A stretch of DNA of 15,159 bases from Moraxellaceae bacterium (GTDB lineage Bacteria; Pseudomonadota; Gammaproteobacteria; Pseudomonadales; UBA3067), in assembly GCA_002401525.1 (NCBI GenBank), contig NVTH01000059.1, forward strand, positions 2,436 through 17,594. Direction: 5' to 3'. The notes under the pieces are model-generated. The model made no database searches. It was given only the letters and a program-made list of their open reading frames with translations, and was not told the origin of the DNA. Shown piece after piece: positions 1 to 7,761 of this stretch. Within the stretch, counting starts at the first letter, position 1. Each line of letters opens with the position of its first letter. A program made the translations under genes and the position numbers.

Positions 1-87
1 CTTCACTATCCTAAGTGAAACGCCCTGTGCGGATCCGCATGCAGGGTGTTGTGGGGGCTGAGGGTTAGATACCCTCGGCTACCCGAT
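1..87 (+). mobile_element. 3' end of a group II intron (domains V and VI), 5' part outside the window
   Basis: Two consecutive RNA hairpins fit the catalytic end of a bacterial group II intron. Domain V: A20 to U28 pairs with G41 to U49 (nine pairs, with one G-U inside and one closing the top), then GCG 29-31 pairs with CGC 36-38 around loop GATC, with a two-base AT bulge at 39-40 on the 3' side. The CGC at 21-23 sits where the catalytic triad is expected. Domain VI: GCTGAGGGT (57-65) pairs with ACCCTCGGC (71-79), and GGG 54-56 pairs with CCC 82-84. This leaves TA at 80-81 bulged, so A81 is the branch-point adenosine, seven bases from a 3' end of GAT at 87, matching the usual AY intron end. 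The reverse transcriptase and 5' domains are not in the window. The class is not assigned. The assembly probably broke here because such introns are multicopy. Confidence 0.8.
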
Positions 88-932
88 TAGGAATTTCTTT
101 CGATATAATAGCTAACTCCATCATCATGCATTGATAAATCGAATATACTAATTTTTGAAAAATCACTGCAAATTTCTCTAATTTCATCTTTGTTTCTTTC
201 GTTCATACGACAACCAAAAATTATCTGGCGAATCGTTGTCTCTCTGATAATTAATTTGTCATTAACCGTTTTCCCAATTATTCTAATCTCACCTTCATAT
301 TCCCAATCAGTTGCTTTTTTAGCCATTAATTGCTGCGAGGTTGAAATTCCTTCTTGTACCGCAATTGGAGTTATTAGAGGTCTATTATCGTATATAACTG
401 GTAGAAGGATTCCTTTCGAATCATTCCATATCTGTTCCGTATCGAATCCCACGCAAAATCCAAAATGGTTATTTGCATAATGTGCCCAACTTAGAGGATC
501 ATTGTTCTTTCTCGATAAGGATAATATACCGTTCTTTGCTCCCAACTGTTGTCGAATTTGAGCATTCTTAATTGACAGACCAACTGTTGGGTCATCAATC
601 GCTTGACGAAATTCAAGAGGATCATTCAAGTCATCAATGTGTGAAAACCAAATTTCCCTCTTTGATAAAATATTTTTATGGAATGGGTTTTCCCAGTCAC
701 GATATTTAAACAACATTTTTGGAGGTTCTTCTATACCCATATCCCAATGAATTGCTTCTCTAGTGTGATCCTCCACAGTTTTTTTTAGTTCGTCTGCGAT
801 AAGCTTGGCATATTCTCTGCCCGCTGAATTTCTTTTCATCTCATCGCGCACGATAAAATGTTTTAACCATTCAGGATCAAGTTCTTTTTCTGATGATAGA
901 TTATTAATAAACTCTTCATCAAAGATTGGCAT
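87..932 (-). CDS. DUF2971 family protein
   Basis: A 281-residue soluble protein recognised as DUF2971 by its motif order: FKYR (75-78), WFS (95-97), NDPLEF (103-108), SLSRKNNDPLSWAHYANN starting at 138, GFCVGFD (158-164) and WEYEGEIRII (210-219). The first 70 residues are charged and outside the family core. The biochemical role of the family is not established; members are common in accessory and defence-rich regions, but nothing here proves a defence role. The start is set at 932 rather than the upstream ATG at 947 because AGGAG lies five bases before it (938-942). The gene is clearly more AT-rich than ilvD next door, suggesting recent acquisition. Its stop codon TAA uses the complement of T87, the last base of the group II intron, so the intron sits exactly at its end and may have changed its last codons. 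It stands alone; no co-directional partner is visible. Confidence 0.8.
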   Translation of the reverse strand: MPIFDEEFINNLSSEKELDPEWLKHFIVRDEMKRNSAGREYAKLIADELKKTVEDHTREAIHWDMGIEEPPKMLFKYRDWENPFHKNILSKREIWFSHIDDLNDPLEFRQAIDDPTVGLSIKNAQIRQQLGAKNGILSLSRKNNDPLSWAHYANNHFGFCVGFDTEQIWNDSKGILLPVIYDNRPLITPIAVQEGISTSQQLMAKKATDWEYEGEIRIIGKTVNDKLIIRETTIRQIIFGCRMNERNKDEIREICSDFSKISIFDLSMHDDGVSYYIERNS

Positions 933-937
933 TATTA

Positions 938-942
938 CTCCT
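938..942 (-). promoter_or_regulatory. Ribosome binding site that decides the DUF2971 start
   Basis: On the minus strand AGGAG is followed by TAATA and then ATG at 932-930. The alternative upstream ATG at 947 overlaps this site and has no comparable Shine-Dalgarno, so the shorter protein is preferred. Confidence 0.7.
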
Positions 943-1008
943 AACATTTTATTAAGGTACCCGAGCTTCTTTTGCCGGAATGGTTTTGTTCACCTAGAAC
1001 CACCCCAA

Positions 1009-1036
1009 AGTATTTTTTATTCCCTATAAATTTCAA
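1009..1036 (-). promoter_or_regulatory. Possible sigma-70 promoter of the DUF2971 gene
   Basis: On the minus strand TTGAAA (1036-1031) and AATACT (1014-1009) are separated by 16 bases. The first matches five of six and the second four of six consensus bases. A transcript would start near 1002 and carry a leader of about 70 bases. The region is AT-rich, so chance matches are easy. Confidence 0.3.
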
Positions 1037-1333
1037 CAAGATAACCCGAACCCCTGAACACTCCATCAAAAACAAAGAGTGCAACTGCGCTTTGAAATCG
1101 CACTTTGCCCATCTAATCGAACGCAAAAGAATCACATAAAACTGTTTTTAATTCAATCACTTAATCCCCTCCCCCATACCACTTAAAAAAAACAAACAAC
1201 GCACGCGCGCTCTTTGCTGGTTTATAACAACTTGCATTCGCCTCCCTACATGATCCCAAGCCCAGACAAATAAACCCAGCAAGCTTCTCCTGATACCACG
1301 GCCCTCTATAAAGTCCAACTTCTCTCCACTCGC

Positions 1334-1369
1334 CCTAGCGCTAATTTTTGCGCTAGGTTCAGGTATACT
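1334..1369 (+). promoter_or_regulatory. Perfect inverted repeat next to a -10 box upstream of ilvD
   Basis: CCTAGCGC (1334-1341) and GCGCTAGG (1350-1357) form a perfect eight-base inverted repeat around TAATTTTT. Seven bases downstream is TATACT (1364-1369), a good -10 box. No -35 hexamer resembling TTGACA is found at the right distance; the -35 position falls within the palindrome loop. This layout suits an operator covering the -35 region, or a hairpin ending upstream transcription. Which one, and the regulator, cannot be told from sequence alone. Confidence 0.45.
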
Positions 1370-1434
1370 GCAGCGTCGTTATTCGCAATTGAGCCCTTCA
1401 ACACTCAATCACTGCACTAATTTGAGAACACGCT

Positions 1435-3276
1435 ATGCCTAGGTATCGAAGTAAAACCACTACAGCAGGCCGCAACATGGCCGGAGCTCGCGCTTTGTGG
1501 CGCGCCACAGGGATGACAGACGATGATTTCCAGAAGCCCATCATCGCGGTAGTGAACTCCTTTACTCAGTTTGTCCCCGGTCACGTCCACTTGAAAGACA
1601 TTGGTCAGATGGTCGCCCGGGAGATTGAGGCGGCCGGTGGCGTTGCCAAAGAATTTAACACCATCGCCGTGGATGACGGCATTGCCATGGGCCACGACGG
1701 CATGCTTTACAGTCTGCCTTCACGTGACATTATCGCTGACAGCGTGGAATACATGGTCAACGCGCATTGCGCCGATGCCATGATTTGCATTTCCAACTGC
1801 GACAAAATCACTCCAGGCATGTTGATGGCTTCGTTGCGACTTAACATCCCCGTGGTGTTTGTATCCGGCGGTCCCATGGAGGCAGGAAAAACTAAACTGT
1901 CAGTGAACAAACTCGACCTTGTGGACGCGATGATGATCGCGGTGGATGACACGGCCACTGACGAAGAAGTCGCAGAGTATGAACGCAGCGCCTGCCCCAC
2001 GTGCGGGTCTTGTTCTGGCATGTTCACGGCGAACTCAATGAATTGTTTAACCGAGGCGTTGGGTTTGTCTTTGCCTGGCAATGGCTCTTTACTTGCCACT
2101 CATGCAGATCGCAGAGAGTTATTTTTGCGCGCGGCTCGGAATATCGTCGACATTACTAAGCGTTATTATGAACAGGACGACGAATCAGTATTACCCCGCA
2201 GTATTGCCTCTAAAAGGGCTTTCGAAAACGCCATGACTCTAGACATTGCCATGGGAGGTTCTACCAATACCATTCTGCATTTGCTTGCAGCCGCCGAAGA
2301 AGCCGAAGTTGATTTCACCATGAAAGACATTGATCGTCTTTCTAGGTTGGTGCCTCAATTGTGCAAAGTGGCTCCGAGTACGCCGAAGTATCACATGGAA
2401 GACGTCCACCGAGCAGGCGGAATTGTTAGCATATTGGCGGAATTGGATCGCGCACAACTGCTGCACACGCATTGCACCACAGTCCACAGTCCTACCCTTA
2501 AAGACGCGCTGACTGAATGGGACATTGTTGACAGCACCAACGATGCCGTTAAAAAGTGGTATAGAGCAGGTCCCGCAGGCATCCCAACACAAACCGCCTT
2601 TAGCCAAGAGACTCGCTGGCCCGAGCTAGATGATGACCGCGAAAACGGCTGCATCCGCTCTCGCGAACACGCCTACAGTGAAGAAGGTGGGTTAGCGGTG
2701 CTTTACGGCAATCTGGCGGAAAATGGCTGCGTGGTGAAAACCGCAGGCGTCGACGACAGTATTCTCGTGTTTAAAGGCCGTGCCGTGGTATTTGAAAGTC
2801 AGGATACCGCCGTTGAAGGTATTCTGGGTGGCAAAATCGTTGAAGGCGATGTGGTCATTATCCGCTACGAAGGCCCTCGCGGAGGACCCGGCATGCAGGA
2901 AATGCTCTACCCCACCACCTACCTAAAATCAAAAGGCTTGGGCAAAGCGTGTGCACTTCTCACTGACGGCCGTTTTTCCGGCGGTACTTCGGGATTGTCC
3001 ATCGGTCATGCTTCGCCAGAAGCAGCGGCAGGCGGTGCCATTGGTTTAGTGAAAGATGGCGACACCATCAACATCGACATTCCTAACCGAACCATCAACG
3101 TGGACATCGACGATACCGAAATAACACGACGTCGTGCGGAGCAAGATAAATTAGGTTGGAAACCTGCGCAAAAAAGGCCGCGAAAAGTAACCGCGGCATT
3201 AAAAGCCTATGCTTTGCTTACCACGAGTGCGGACCGAGGTGCGGTGAGGGATTTGAGTTTACTTGAAGACTATTAA
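1435..3276 (+). CDS. ilvD: Dihydroxy-acid dehydratase
   Basis: Cytoplasmic iron-sulfur enzyme of branched-chain amino acid synthesis. It dehydrates 2,3-dihydroxy-isovalerate and 2,3-dihydroxy-3-methylvalerate to the 2-keto acids that precede valine, leucine and isoleucine. The 613 residues align end to end with the E. coli enzyme (616), starting [10 protein letters not shown]. Visible key residues: Mg-ligand D81 in [10 protein letters not shown]122 with D123 and carbamylated K124 in NCDKITPGM, the cluster cysteines in [11 protein letters not shown] (187-197; C193 equals E. coli C195), and the active-site serine motif [10 protein letters not shown] near the C-terminus. The ATG at 1435 gives the conserved N-terminus; the ribosome site is weak (GAG at 1424-1426). 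It is monocistronic here: no ilvE, ilvA or ilvG is adjacent, and a terminator follows directly. No ilv-type leader peptide with a run of Ile/Val/Leu codons was found upstream. Confidence 0.97.
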   Translation: MPRYRSKTTTAGRNMAGARALWRATGMTDDDFQKPIIAVVNSFTQFVPGHVHLKDIGQMVAREIEAAGGVAKEFNTIAVDDGIAMGHDGMLYSLPSRDIIADSVEYMVNAHCADAMICISNCDKITPGMLMASLRLNIPVVFVSGGPMEAGKTKLSVNKLDLVDAMMIAVDDTATDEEVAEYERSACPTCGSCSGMFTANSMNCLTEALGLSLPGNGSLLATHADRRELFLRAARNIVDITKRYYEQDDESVLPRSIASKRAFENAMTLDIAMGGSTNTILHLLAAAEEAEVDFTMKDIDRLSRLVPQLCKVAPSTPKYHMEDVHRAGGIVSILAELDRAQLLHTHCTTVHSPTLKDALTEWDIVDSTNDAVKKWYRAGPAGIPTQTAFSQETRWPELDDDRENGCIRSREHAYSEEGGLAVLYGNLAENGCVVKTAGVDDSILVFKGRAVVFESQDTAVEGILGGKIVEGDVVIIRYEGPRGGPGMQEMLYPTTYLKSKGLGKACALLTDGRFSGGTSGLSIGHASPEAAAGGAIGLVKDGDTINIDIPNRTINVDIDDTEITRRRAEQDKLGWKPAQKRPRKVTAALKAYALLTTSADRGAVRDLSLLEDY

Positions 3277-3277
3277 A

Positions 3278-3300
3278 GCTCAATAATTAAATCATTGAGC
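3278..3300. repeat. Hairpin overlapping the ilvD terminator
   Basis: GCTCAAT (3278-3284) pairs with ATTGAGC (3294-3300) around a nine-base AT-rich loop. The last four bases GAGC are also the foot of the terminator stem starting at 3297, so the two hairpins cannot both form fully. Confidence 0.45.
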
Positions 3301-3334
3301 GCTGACGCGCGAATCGGTCAGTGCTCAAATTTTT
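3297..3334 (+). terminator. Rho-independent terminator of ilvD, probably shared with the convergent gene
   Basis: GAGCGCTGAC (3297-3306) pairs with GTCAGTGCTC (3317-3326), ten base pairs with one G-U, followed by AAATTTTT. It starts 21 bases after the ilvD stop. The gene on the opposite strand ends at 3402, so the element lies between two convergent genes and could stop both. Confidence 0.75.
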
Positions 3335-3401
3335 CCAGCCGCTTGAGCCTTATTCACTTTTTATTCTTCGCTTTAGAATTTCGATTTAAACGAGCGACCT
3401 A

Positions 3402-4127
3402 TTAAACAGTTTTTTTCCAAACGCTAATTTTATCGCGAATTATATTTCGAATATCAGCCACGTAACTCAAATTATCTTCCGCTAAATAAAATTCCACCAC
3501 GATATCATCCACAAAGAAATAACTGTTACACATCACAAAGCTTTGGCTAAAGGGGCCCGCTCCGCCTTGCTTTGAACAACGTGCTACCCAATACTCTTCC
3601 ATGACATCCGGCTGTTGAGACTCTGCTTTAGGCATCTGACTGAGAACAACCCAGGCACTGCGCTTTTTCTCATCACGAAACACCCGATACAAATCGGAAT
3701 TGCCCTGAGCTTCAATGACCCGATTTTTATAGTGCCCCTGGCCATACCATAACTCTCGATAATGTTCAGGCTTTTGGTATTGCTCAATTCGTAGTTTATC
3801 CCAGACGCGAATAACGCCCTTCACGTCTAATTCCCGCCCCTGTTCCGATGTTTTGTATCCCGGCACTTGATAGCTGACTTCAGTGGCCGAAATTAAAAAC
3901 ACCACCGATTGATCTTTACCTCCCAAGCCCGTCACCCTTCGAAAAATAGGGCTAGAGGCCCGCGCAATGGTTTCATCCTCGGGAATATCAAATTGATATT
4001 TGCCTATCTGGGCGTTAACATCCCCCCGCCAGAAATAGCCAAGCATATCAGGTCCAATGGTGGCCCCAACGCCAATAAAGATAAAAAATAGCACAGATAA
4101 TAGAATGGTTTGGTTTTTCGACAGCAT
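3402..4127 (-). CDS. Membrane-anchored protein of unknown function
   Basis: A 241-residue protein not recognised as any family. A single hydrophobic segment at about residues 8-26 (LLSVLFFIFIGVG is its core), preceded by a lysine and no obvious cleavage site, suggests an inner-membrane anchor with the remaining ~210 residues in the periplasm. The rest is mixed polar and aromatic with VRVWDKLR-like and YWVARC stretches and no known catalytic motif. Two cysteines, at C182 and C199, are close enough to form a disulfide. It ends with a basic tail (WKKTV). The start ATG at 4127 gives the complete hydrophobic anchor; its ribosome site is weak. It faces ilvD tail to tail and is divergent from the aldehyde dehydrogenase, so it is its own transcription unit. 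Nothing links it to either neighbour. Confidence 0.7.
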   Translation of the reverse strand: MLSKNQTILLSVLFFIFIGVGATIGPDMLGYFWRGDVNAQIGKYQFDIPEDETIARASSPIFRRVTGLGGKDQSVVFLISATEVSYQVPGYKTSEQGRELDVKGVIRVWDKLRIEQYQKPEHYRELWYGQGHYKNRVIEAQGNSDLYRVFRDEKKRSAWVVLSQMPKAESQQPDVMEEYWVARCSKQGGAGPFSQSFVMCNSYFFVDDIVVEFYLAEDNLSYVADIRNIIRDKISVWKKTV

Positions 4128-4597
4128 CTTAAGGACTCACAGCACAGGGAGTTTATTCCCCCGATTATTTTTATTGTTAATTTCTGTTTTTAGAGTGCCA
4201 ATGGGCAAAAATTGGCCTCGACACAAGTTGTACCAAAATTTTCAGCCGCAGGCAAATAGCCCCTCCCTGCGCCAATTGATCATCCACTAGATCAAAGCTT
4301 TAGTAATCTGATATGCTTCTGCTTGAATTTTCAATTCGTTGCCGCTTCGGGCTCGGGGTTTACCCTTTAGATTTACCCAAGCTCAGCACCCAAACGAAAA
4401 ACTCAACCTACATTTCAACACAACATTGAATAGCGAAGAATAATTAAAATCATCAGGGCAATACGTTTATTTAACTCCTCAGTTTTGGTTTTTGTTGGTT
4501 GGGGTTATTTAGCTTCCCAGTACTGTTTTTCTGGCCTGCCCAGTCAGTCACATAATGATAATCCAAGCAGTTAACCTCTTAAAACAAGGAGATCCAC
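4128..4597. other. Divergent intergenic region before the aldehyde dehydrogenase
   Basis: No gene is supported. It contains a small inverted repeat, TTGATC (4276-4281) and GATCAA (4290-4295) around eight bases. A possible -10 box CATAAT lies at 4551-4556 with no clear -35. A strong ribosome site AAGGAGAT sits directly before the ATG at 4598. It must hold the promoters of both flanking divergent genes. Confidence 0.45.
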
Positions 4598-6019
4598 ATG
4601 TACGATTTTCGTCAGTTTTACATCAACGGAAAATGGGTAGACCCAGTCGAGCCTCGTGACTTAGAAGTCATCAATCCAGCCACCGAACTGTCTATCGGTA
4701 AAATCAGCCTCGGTTCTTCGAGCGATGTAGACAAGGCGGTAGCCGCTGCTAAAAATGCATTCCCTAGTTATTCACAAACTACGGTGGAAGAAAGAGTCGC
4801 ACTGCTACAAAAAGTAGTCGCCGGATACCAAAAGAGATTAAAAGAGATCGGCCAAGCCATTAGTGATGAAATGGGCGCGCCTCTCGGACTAGCCAATGCG
4901 GCGCAAGCGCCTGCAGGTTTAGGCCACTTCATGAGCGCCATCGAAATTTTAAAGAAATACCCCTTCGAAGAGAAACGAGGCGGCACAGGCTTACTTAAAG
5001 AACCCATCGGCGTCTGCGGCCTCATTACTCCTTGGAATTGGCCCATTAACCAAATCGCCGCCAAGGTTGCCCCGGCATTAGCCGTGGGTTGCACCGTGGT
5101 GCTTAAGCCCAGTGAAGTAGCGCCTATCAATGCCTGCATCTTGGCAGAAATAATCGCCGAAGCAGGCTTCCCTGAAGGCGTGTTTAATTTGGTCAATGGC
5201 GATGGTCCCGGCGTAGGGGAAGCGCTCACCAGTCATCCTGACGTCGACATGGTGTCCTTTACAGGCAGTACTCGTGCTGGAATATCCATCGCTAAAAATG
5301 CCGCAGAGACCATTAAACGTGTCGCCCAAGAACTTGGCGGTAAGTCTGCCAACATTATTCTTCCAGAAGCTGACTTAAAAGCGGCCGTGACCGGTGGAGT
5401 AAGAAGCATTTTCACCAATAGCGGCCAGTCCTGTAATGCGCCGACTCGCATGTTGGTCCATAAGGATCAGATAGCTGAAGCCGCAGCCATCGCCAAAGCC
5501 GCCGCGGAACAAGTAGTGGTGGGAGATCCTCAAACCCAAGGCACCACCATGGGTCCTGTAGTCAGTGAAGTGCAATGGAATAAGATTCAGACATTAATCC
5601 AAAAAGGCATCGATGAAGGTGCCGAGCTTGTCATTGGGGGAACCGGCAAGCCTGACGGAATAGACAAAGGCTATTTTGTTAAGCCTACGATATTCTCCAA
5701 TGTCACCAACGACATGAGCATTGCTCAGGAAGAAATTTTTGGGCCAGTGTTATCCATTCTTCCTTACGAAACTGAAGAAGAAGCGATTCAGATTGCCAAC
5801 GATACGGTGTACGGCCTATCAGGCTATGTGACGGGTGATATCGAAAATGCTCGCCGAGTGGCCAAGCAATTGAGAACCGGCAACGTCCACATTAATGGCG
5901 CTCCACCTGATTTTGGCGGCCCATTTGGTGGCTACAAACAATCAGGTAACGGTCGCGAGTGGGGGATTTTAGGCTTTGAAGAGTATTTAGAGATCAAAGC
6001 CATTATGGGTTATGCCTAA
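4598..6019 (+). CDS. NAD(P)-dependent aldehyde dehydrogenase
   Basis: A 473-residue member of the ALDH superfamily, oxidising an aldehyde to the carboxylate in the cytoplasm. Length and motif order are normal. Oxyanion-hole N147 lies in TPWNWP, cofactor K170 in VVLKPSE, the Rossmann loop in FTGSTRAG (221-228), the general base E245 in ELGGKS, and the nucleophile C279 in GQSCNAPTRM. The later EEIFGPVLS and FGGYKQSGNGRE motifs are intact, so the enzyme should be active. The start is supported by AAGGAGAT upstream. Sequence style is that of broad-specificity ALDHs, so substrate cannot be read from it. The neighbouring hydroxylase and alcohol dehydrogenase suggest it oxidises the aldehyde made from a hydroxylated hydrocarbon (inference). 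A strong terminator follows, so it is transcribed separately from the hydroxylase. Confidence 0.93.
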   Translation: MYDFRQFYINGKWVDPVEPRDLEVINPATELSIGKISLGSSSDVDKAVAAAKNAFPSYSQTTVEERVALLQKVVAGYQKRLKEIGQAISDEMGAPLGLANAAQAPAGLGHFMSAIEILKKYPFEEKRGGTGLLKEPIGVCGLITPWNWPINQIAAKVAPALAVGCTVVLKPSEVAPINACILAEIIAEAGFPEGVFNLVNGDGPGVGEALTSHPDVDMVSFTGSTRAGISIAKNAAETIKRVAQELGGKSANIILPEADLKAAVTGGVRSIFTNSGQSCNAPTRMLVHKDQIAEAAAIAKAAAEQVVVGDPQTQGTTMGPVVSEVQWNKIQTLIQKGIDEGAELVIGGTGKPDGIDKGYFVKPTIFSNVTNDMSIAQEEIFGPVLSILPYETEEEAIQIANDTVYGLSGYVTGDIENARRVAKQLRTGNVHINGAPPDFGGPFGGYKQSGNGREWGILGFEEYLEIKAIMGYA

Positions 6020-6032
6020 AATTTTCTAGTTT

Positions 6033-6060
6033 AAAAAAAGGCCCTTCGGGGCCTTTTTTA
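6033..6060. terminator. Strong bidirectional rho-independent terminator
   Basis: A-run (6033-6039), GGCCC (6040-6044), tetraloop TTCG (6045-6048), GGGCC (6049-6053), T-run (6054-6059). It lies 14 bases after the aldehyde dehydrogenase stop and has T-tracts on both strands. Confidence 0.93.
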
Positions 6061-6319
6061 TTGGCACTACTAGCGCCTTATCTAACGAGCACCTAAAGAG
6101 GACTAAAATTACAAAAAAGAACATAAATTAAATGTCCATAATTGCCTATTCGAGTCACTTGCGAAGCAATACTGTAATCGTTAATCTTCCCCTTTAATGC
6201 CTCTAAAAACCTTTTTGGCACTCACTTAAACTTACCCATTACTCAGAAAAATGAAATTATTAACCCGTTAAACCGACCCAACGTTGAGCTTTATCAAAAG
6301 ACAAAAAATGCAGGGCAGG

Positions 6320-6385
6320 TTTTCAAAGCTAGGTTGTCGAATATAGGTTGTAGAATCAAAGCTTTTCAAAGCTGGGCTTTCGAAT
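6320..6385 (+). repeat. Pair of 23-base direct repeats spaced 43 bases
   Basis: Both copies begin TTTTCAAAGCT and end TCGAAT; they match at 20 of 23 positions. Their starts are 43 bases apart, about four helical turns, so two proteins bound to them would lie on the same face of the DNA. The second copy ends about 45 bases before the expected transcription start, as expected for activator sites. Confidence 0.6.
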
Positions 6386-6441
6386 CCAATTTTCGAACCG
6401 ATCTGCAAAAAAGCACTTACAATAATTAAACATAGAAAAAG

Positions 6442-6446
6442 AAAGG
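6442..6446 (+). promoter_or_regulatory. Ribosome binding site that decides the hydroxylase start
   Basis: AAAGG is nine bases before ATG at 6456. The in-frame TTG at 6447 would touch the site directly and is therefore rejected as the start. Confidence 0.6.
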
Positions 6447-6455
6447 TTGTTGATC

Positions 6456-7679
6456 ATGTCTCTTTACCCCATCTGGAAATACGGACGCTTTTTTATCGGT
6501 ACATTTTTTGTACTGGGCGCCATCATACTTGAAATATTATCGTCCCCCTGGCTAGGAACTTATGGCGGCATGGGACTGATATTATTGCTATTAGGGGATC
6601 TCTACTTACCCAATGATGAAAACGTTTATACCTACGATAACCCTAAAATCTTTTACCCCATCCAATACGCCAGCCAAACCATCGATGTGTTTGCAGTTAT
6701 TATGTTTGGTTGGATGTTAGGCGCAAGCTCTGGGGATTTCCTCGGTCTTTCTGCAGCGCTGCATTTTCTAACCGGTTACGACATGTTAGCGGCCCATACC
6801 GTCGGTTCAAACGCAGGTCAGGCGTCTATCATTGCAGCGTTTGCCTTTGCATCAGGCGCAGCGGCACAAGCCAGCATTGCCGTAGGTCACGAATTAACTC
6901 ATCGCATAGATAATCGCGTTGCGGTGTTTTTTGGCCGCGTCGGGGAAGCCTTTGGCATGCACACGCGCTTTTCAATTCGCCACCCTTACGGTCATCACAA
7001 TTGGGTTTGCACAGAAAAAGATCCCGCTACTGCAAAACGAGGCGAGCACTTTTATCCTTTTGTATTTCGTTCAATTATTGGCCAAAACGTACAAGTTTGG
7101 GAGCTTGAGAAAGCCCGCTTAGAGAAAATGGGATTTTCTGCATTTAGCTGGAGAAACTACGCACTGCGAGGCTGGGGCATGGAACTGGCCATTATGATCG
7201 GCTTTTACTATGCAGCGGGCTGGATTGGCGTGTTGGGTTTCTTAGCCGTCGGAGCCAGCGTTAATATAGTCCTCGAATTTGCCAATTACATCGAACATTT
7301 CGGGTTAGTGCGTATTCCCAGTGAACCCCAACAAGTTAGGCACGCCTGGAATGACAATCACATGGTCTCCTACTGGTTAACTTCCGCGATCTCTCGACAT
7401 GCTCATCACCACGCCAATGCAGACATTGAGTTTTGGAATTTAGAACCTATGACAGAAGAGGCGCCGACTACTCCGGCAGGCTATTTAGGGACCTTCTTAT
7501 TAGCCTCAGTGCCCACCCTGTGGCATCAAGTGATGAATACAAAACTACTCGAATGGGATGAAAAGTTCGCCACAGAAGAGGAAAAAGAACAAGCAGCCAT
7601 CGCTAATTTAAATAGCAATCAAGCGGTTCTCATTGAAGCGGGTAGAAAGTATTTAAAAAACAAAGCGATCGCTGCTTAA
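6456..7679 (+). CDS. Membrane di-iron hydrocarbon monooxygenase (AlkB/XylM family)
   Basis: A 407-residue integral inner-membrane hydroxylase. It inserts one oxygen from O2 into a C-H bond using two irons held by eight or more histidines and electrons from a separate ferredoxin or rubredoxin. The histidine boxes are HELTHR (H145, H149), HPYGHH (H176, H180, H181) and HAHHH (H315, H318, H319), plus NYIEHFG (277-283) replacing the HYG motif. About six hydrophobic helices are visible (for example 10-28, 36-50, 74-92, 123-143, 243-273). Classical AlkB has EHNxGHH in box 2. Here the box, the VRHAWND segment and the LLEWDEKFATEEEKE tail resemble xylene monooxygenase XylM more closely, so the substrate may be an aromatic or branched methyl group rather than a plain n-alkane (inference). 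No electron-transfer partner is adjacent. Start ATG 6456 is chosen from the ribosome site. Confidence 0.88.
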   Translation: MSLYPIWKYGRFFIGTFFVLGAIILEILSSPWLGTYGGMGLILLLLGDLYLPNDENVYTYDNPKIFYPIQYASQTIDVFAVIMFGWMLGASSGDFLGLSAALHFLTGYDMLAAHTVGSNAGQASIIAAFAFASGAAAQASIAVGHELTHRIDNRVAVFFGRVGEAFGMHTRFSIRHPYGHHNWVCTEKDPATAKRGEHFYPFVFRSIIGQNVQVWELEKARLEKMGFSAFSWRNYALRGWGMELAIMIGFYYAAGWIGVLGFLAVGASVNIVLEFANYIEHFGLVRIPSEPQQVRHAWNDNHMVSYWLTSAISRHAHHHANADIEFWNLEPMTEEAPTTPAGYLGTFLLASVPTLWHQVMNTKLLEWDEKFATEEEKEQAAIANLNSNQAVLIEAGRKYLKNKAIAA

Positions 7680-7761
7680 GCCATCGCCAACTAGCGAGCC
7701 ACTAATCTATCCTTTGTCTGGTGCTCAGCTAAAGCTAGTTTAATAAATTCCAACCTAAGAA

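Larger units (their letters stand above)
943..1434. other. Intergenic region between the DUF2971 gene and ilvD
   Basis: No convincing gene is seen. The short open frames here lack a ribosome binding site and coding character. It contains a possible minus-strand promoter near 1009-1036, low-complexity pyrimidine and A-rich stretches around 1160-1200, a GC-alternating CGCACGCGCGC patch at about 1200-1211, and the palindrome and -10 box of ilvD at 1334-1369. Confidence 0.5.
6061..6455 (+). promoter_or_regulatory. Regulatory region of the hydroxylase gene
   Basis: No gene is seen. The 3' part looks like an activator-controlled promoter. Two 23-base direct repeats lie at 6320-6342 and 6363-6385, and TTTCGAA is repeated at 6379-6385 and 6391-6397. 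A -10 box TACAAT follows at 6418-6423 with no proper -35 box. Transcription would start near 6430, leaving a leader of about 26 bases that contains the ribosome site. The 5' part (6061-6310) shows nothing else that I can support. Confidence 0.5.

Noticed and set aside
805..1135. Short open frames on both strands around the DUF2971 start
   Set aside because: No ribosome site, no coding character, and overlap with a well-supported gene and its leader.
1140..1434. Attenuation leader peptide for ilvD
   Set aside because: No start codon with a ribosome site followed by a run of Ile, Val or Leu codons was found.
4546..4556. 11-mer AGTCACATAAT shared by the leaders of the aldehyde dehydrogenase and thioesterase (9211-9221)
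   Set aside because: At the thioesterase it lies too near the ATG to be a -10 box, and one shared 11-mer among about 3 kb of intergenic DNA is expected by chance.
6060..6080. Sigma-54-like GG-N10-GC at 6063-6076
   Set aside because: The -12 part reads AGCGC rather than TTGCA, it lies directly behind a terminator, and it is nearly 390 bases from the next gene.
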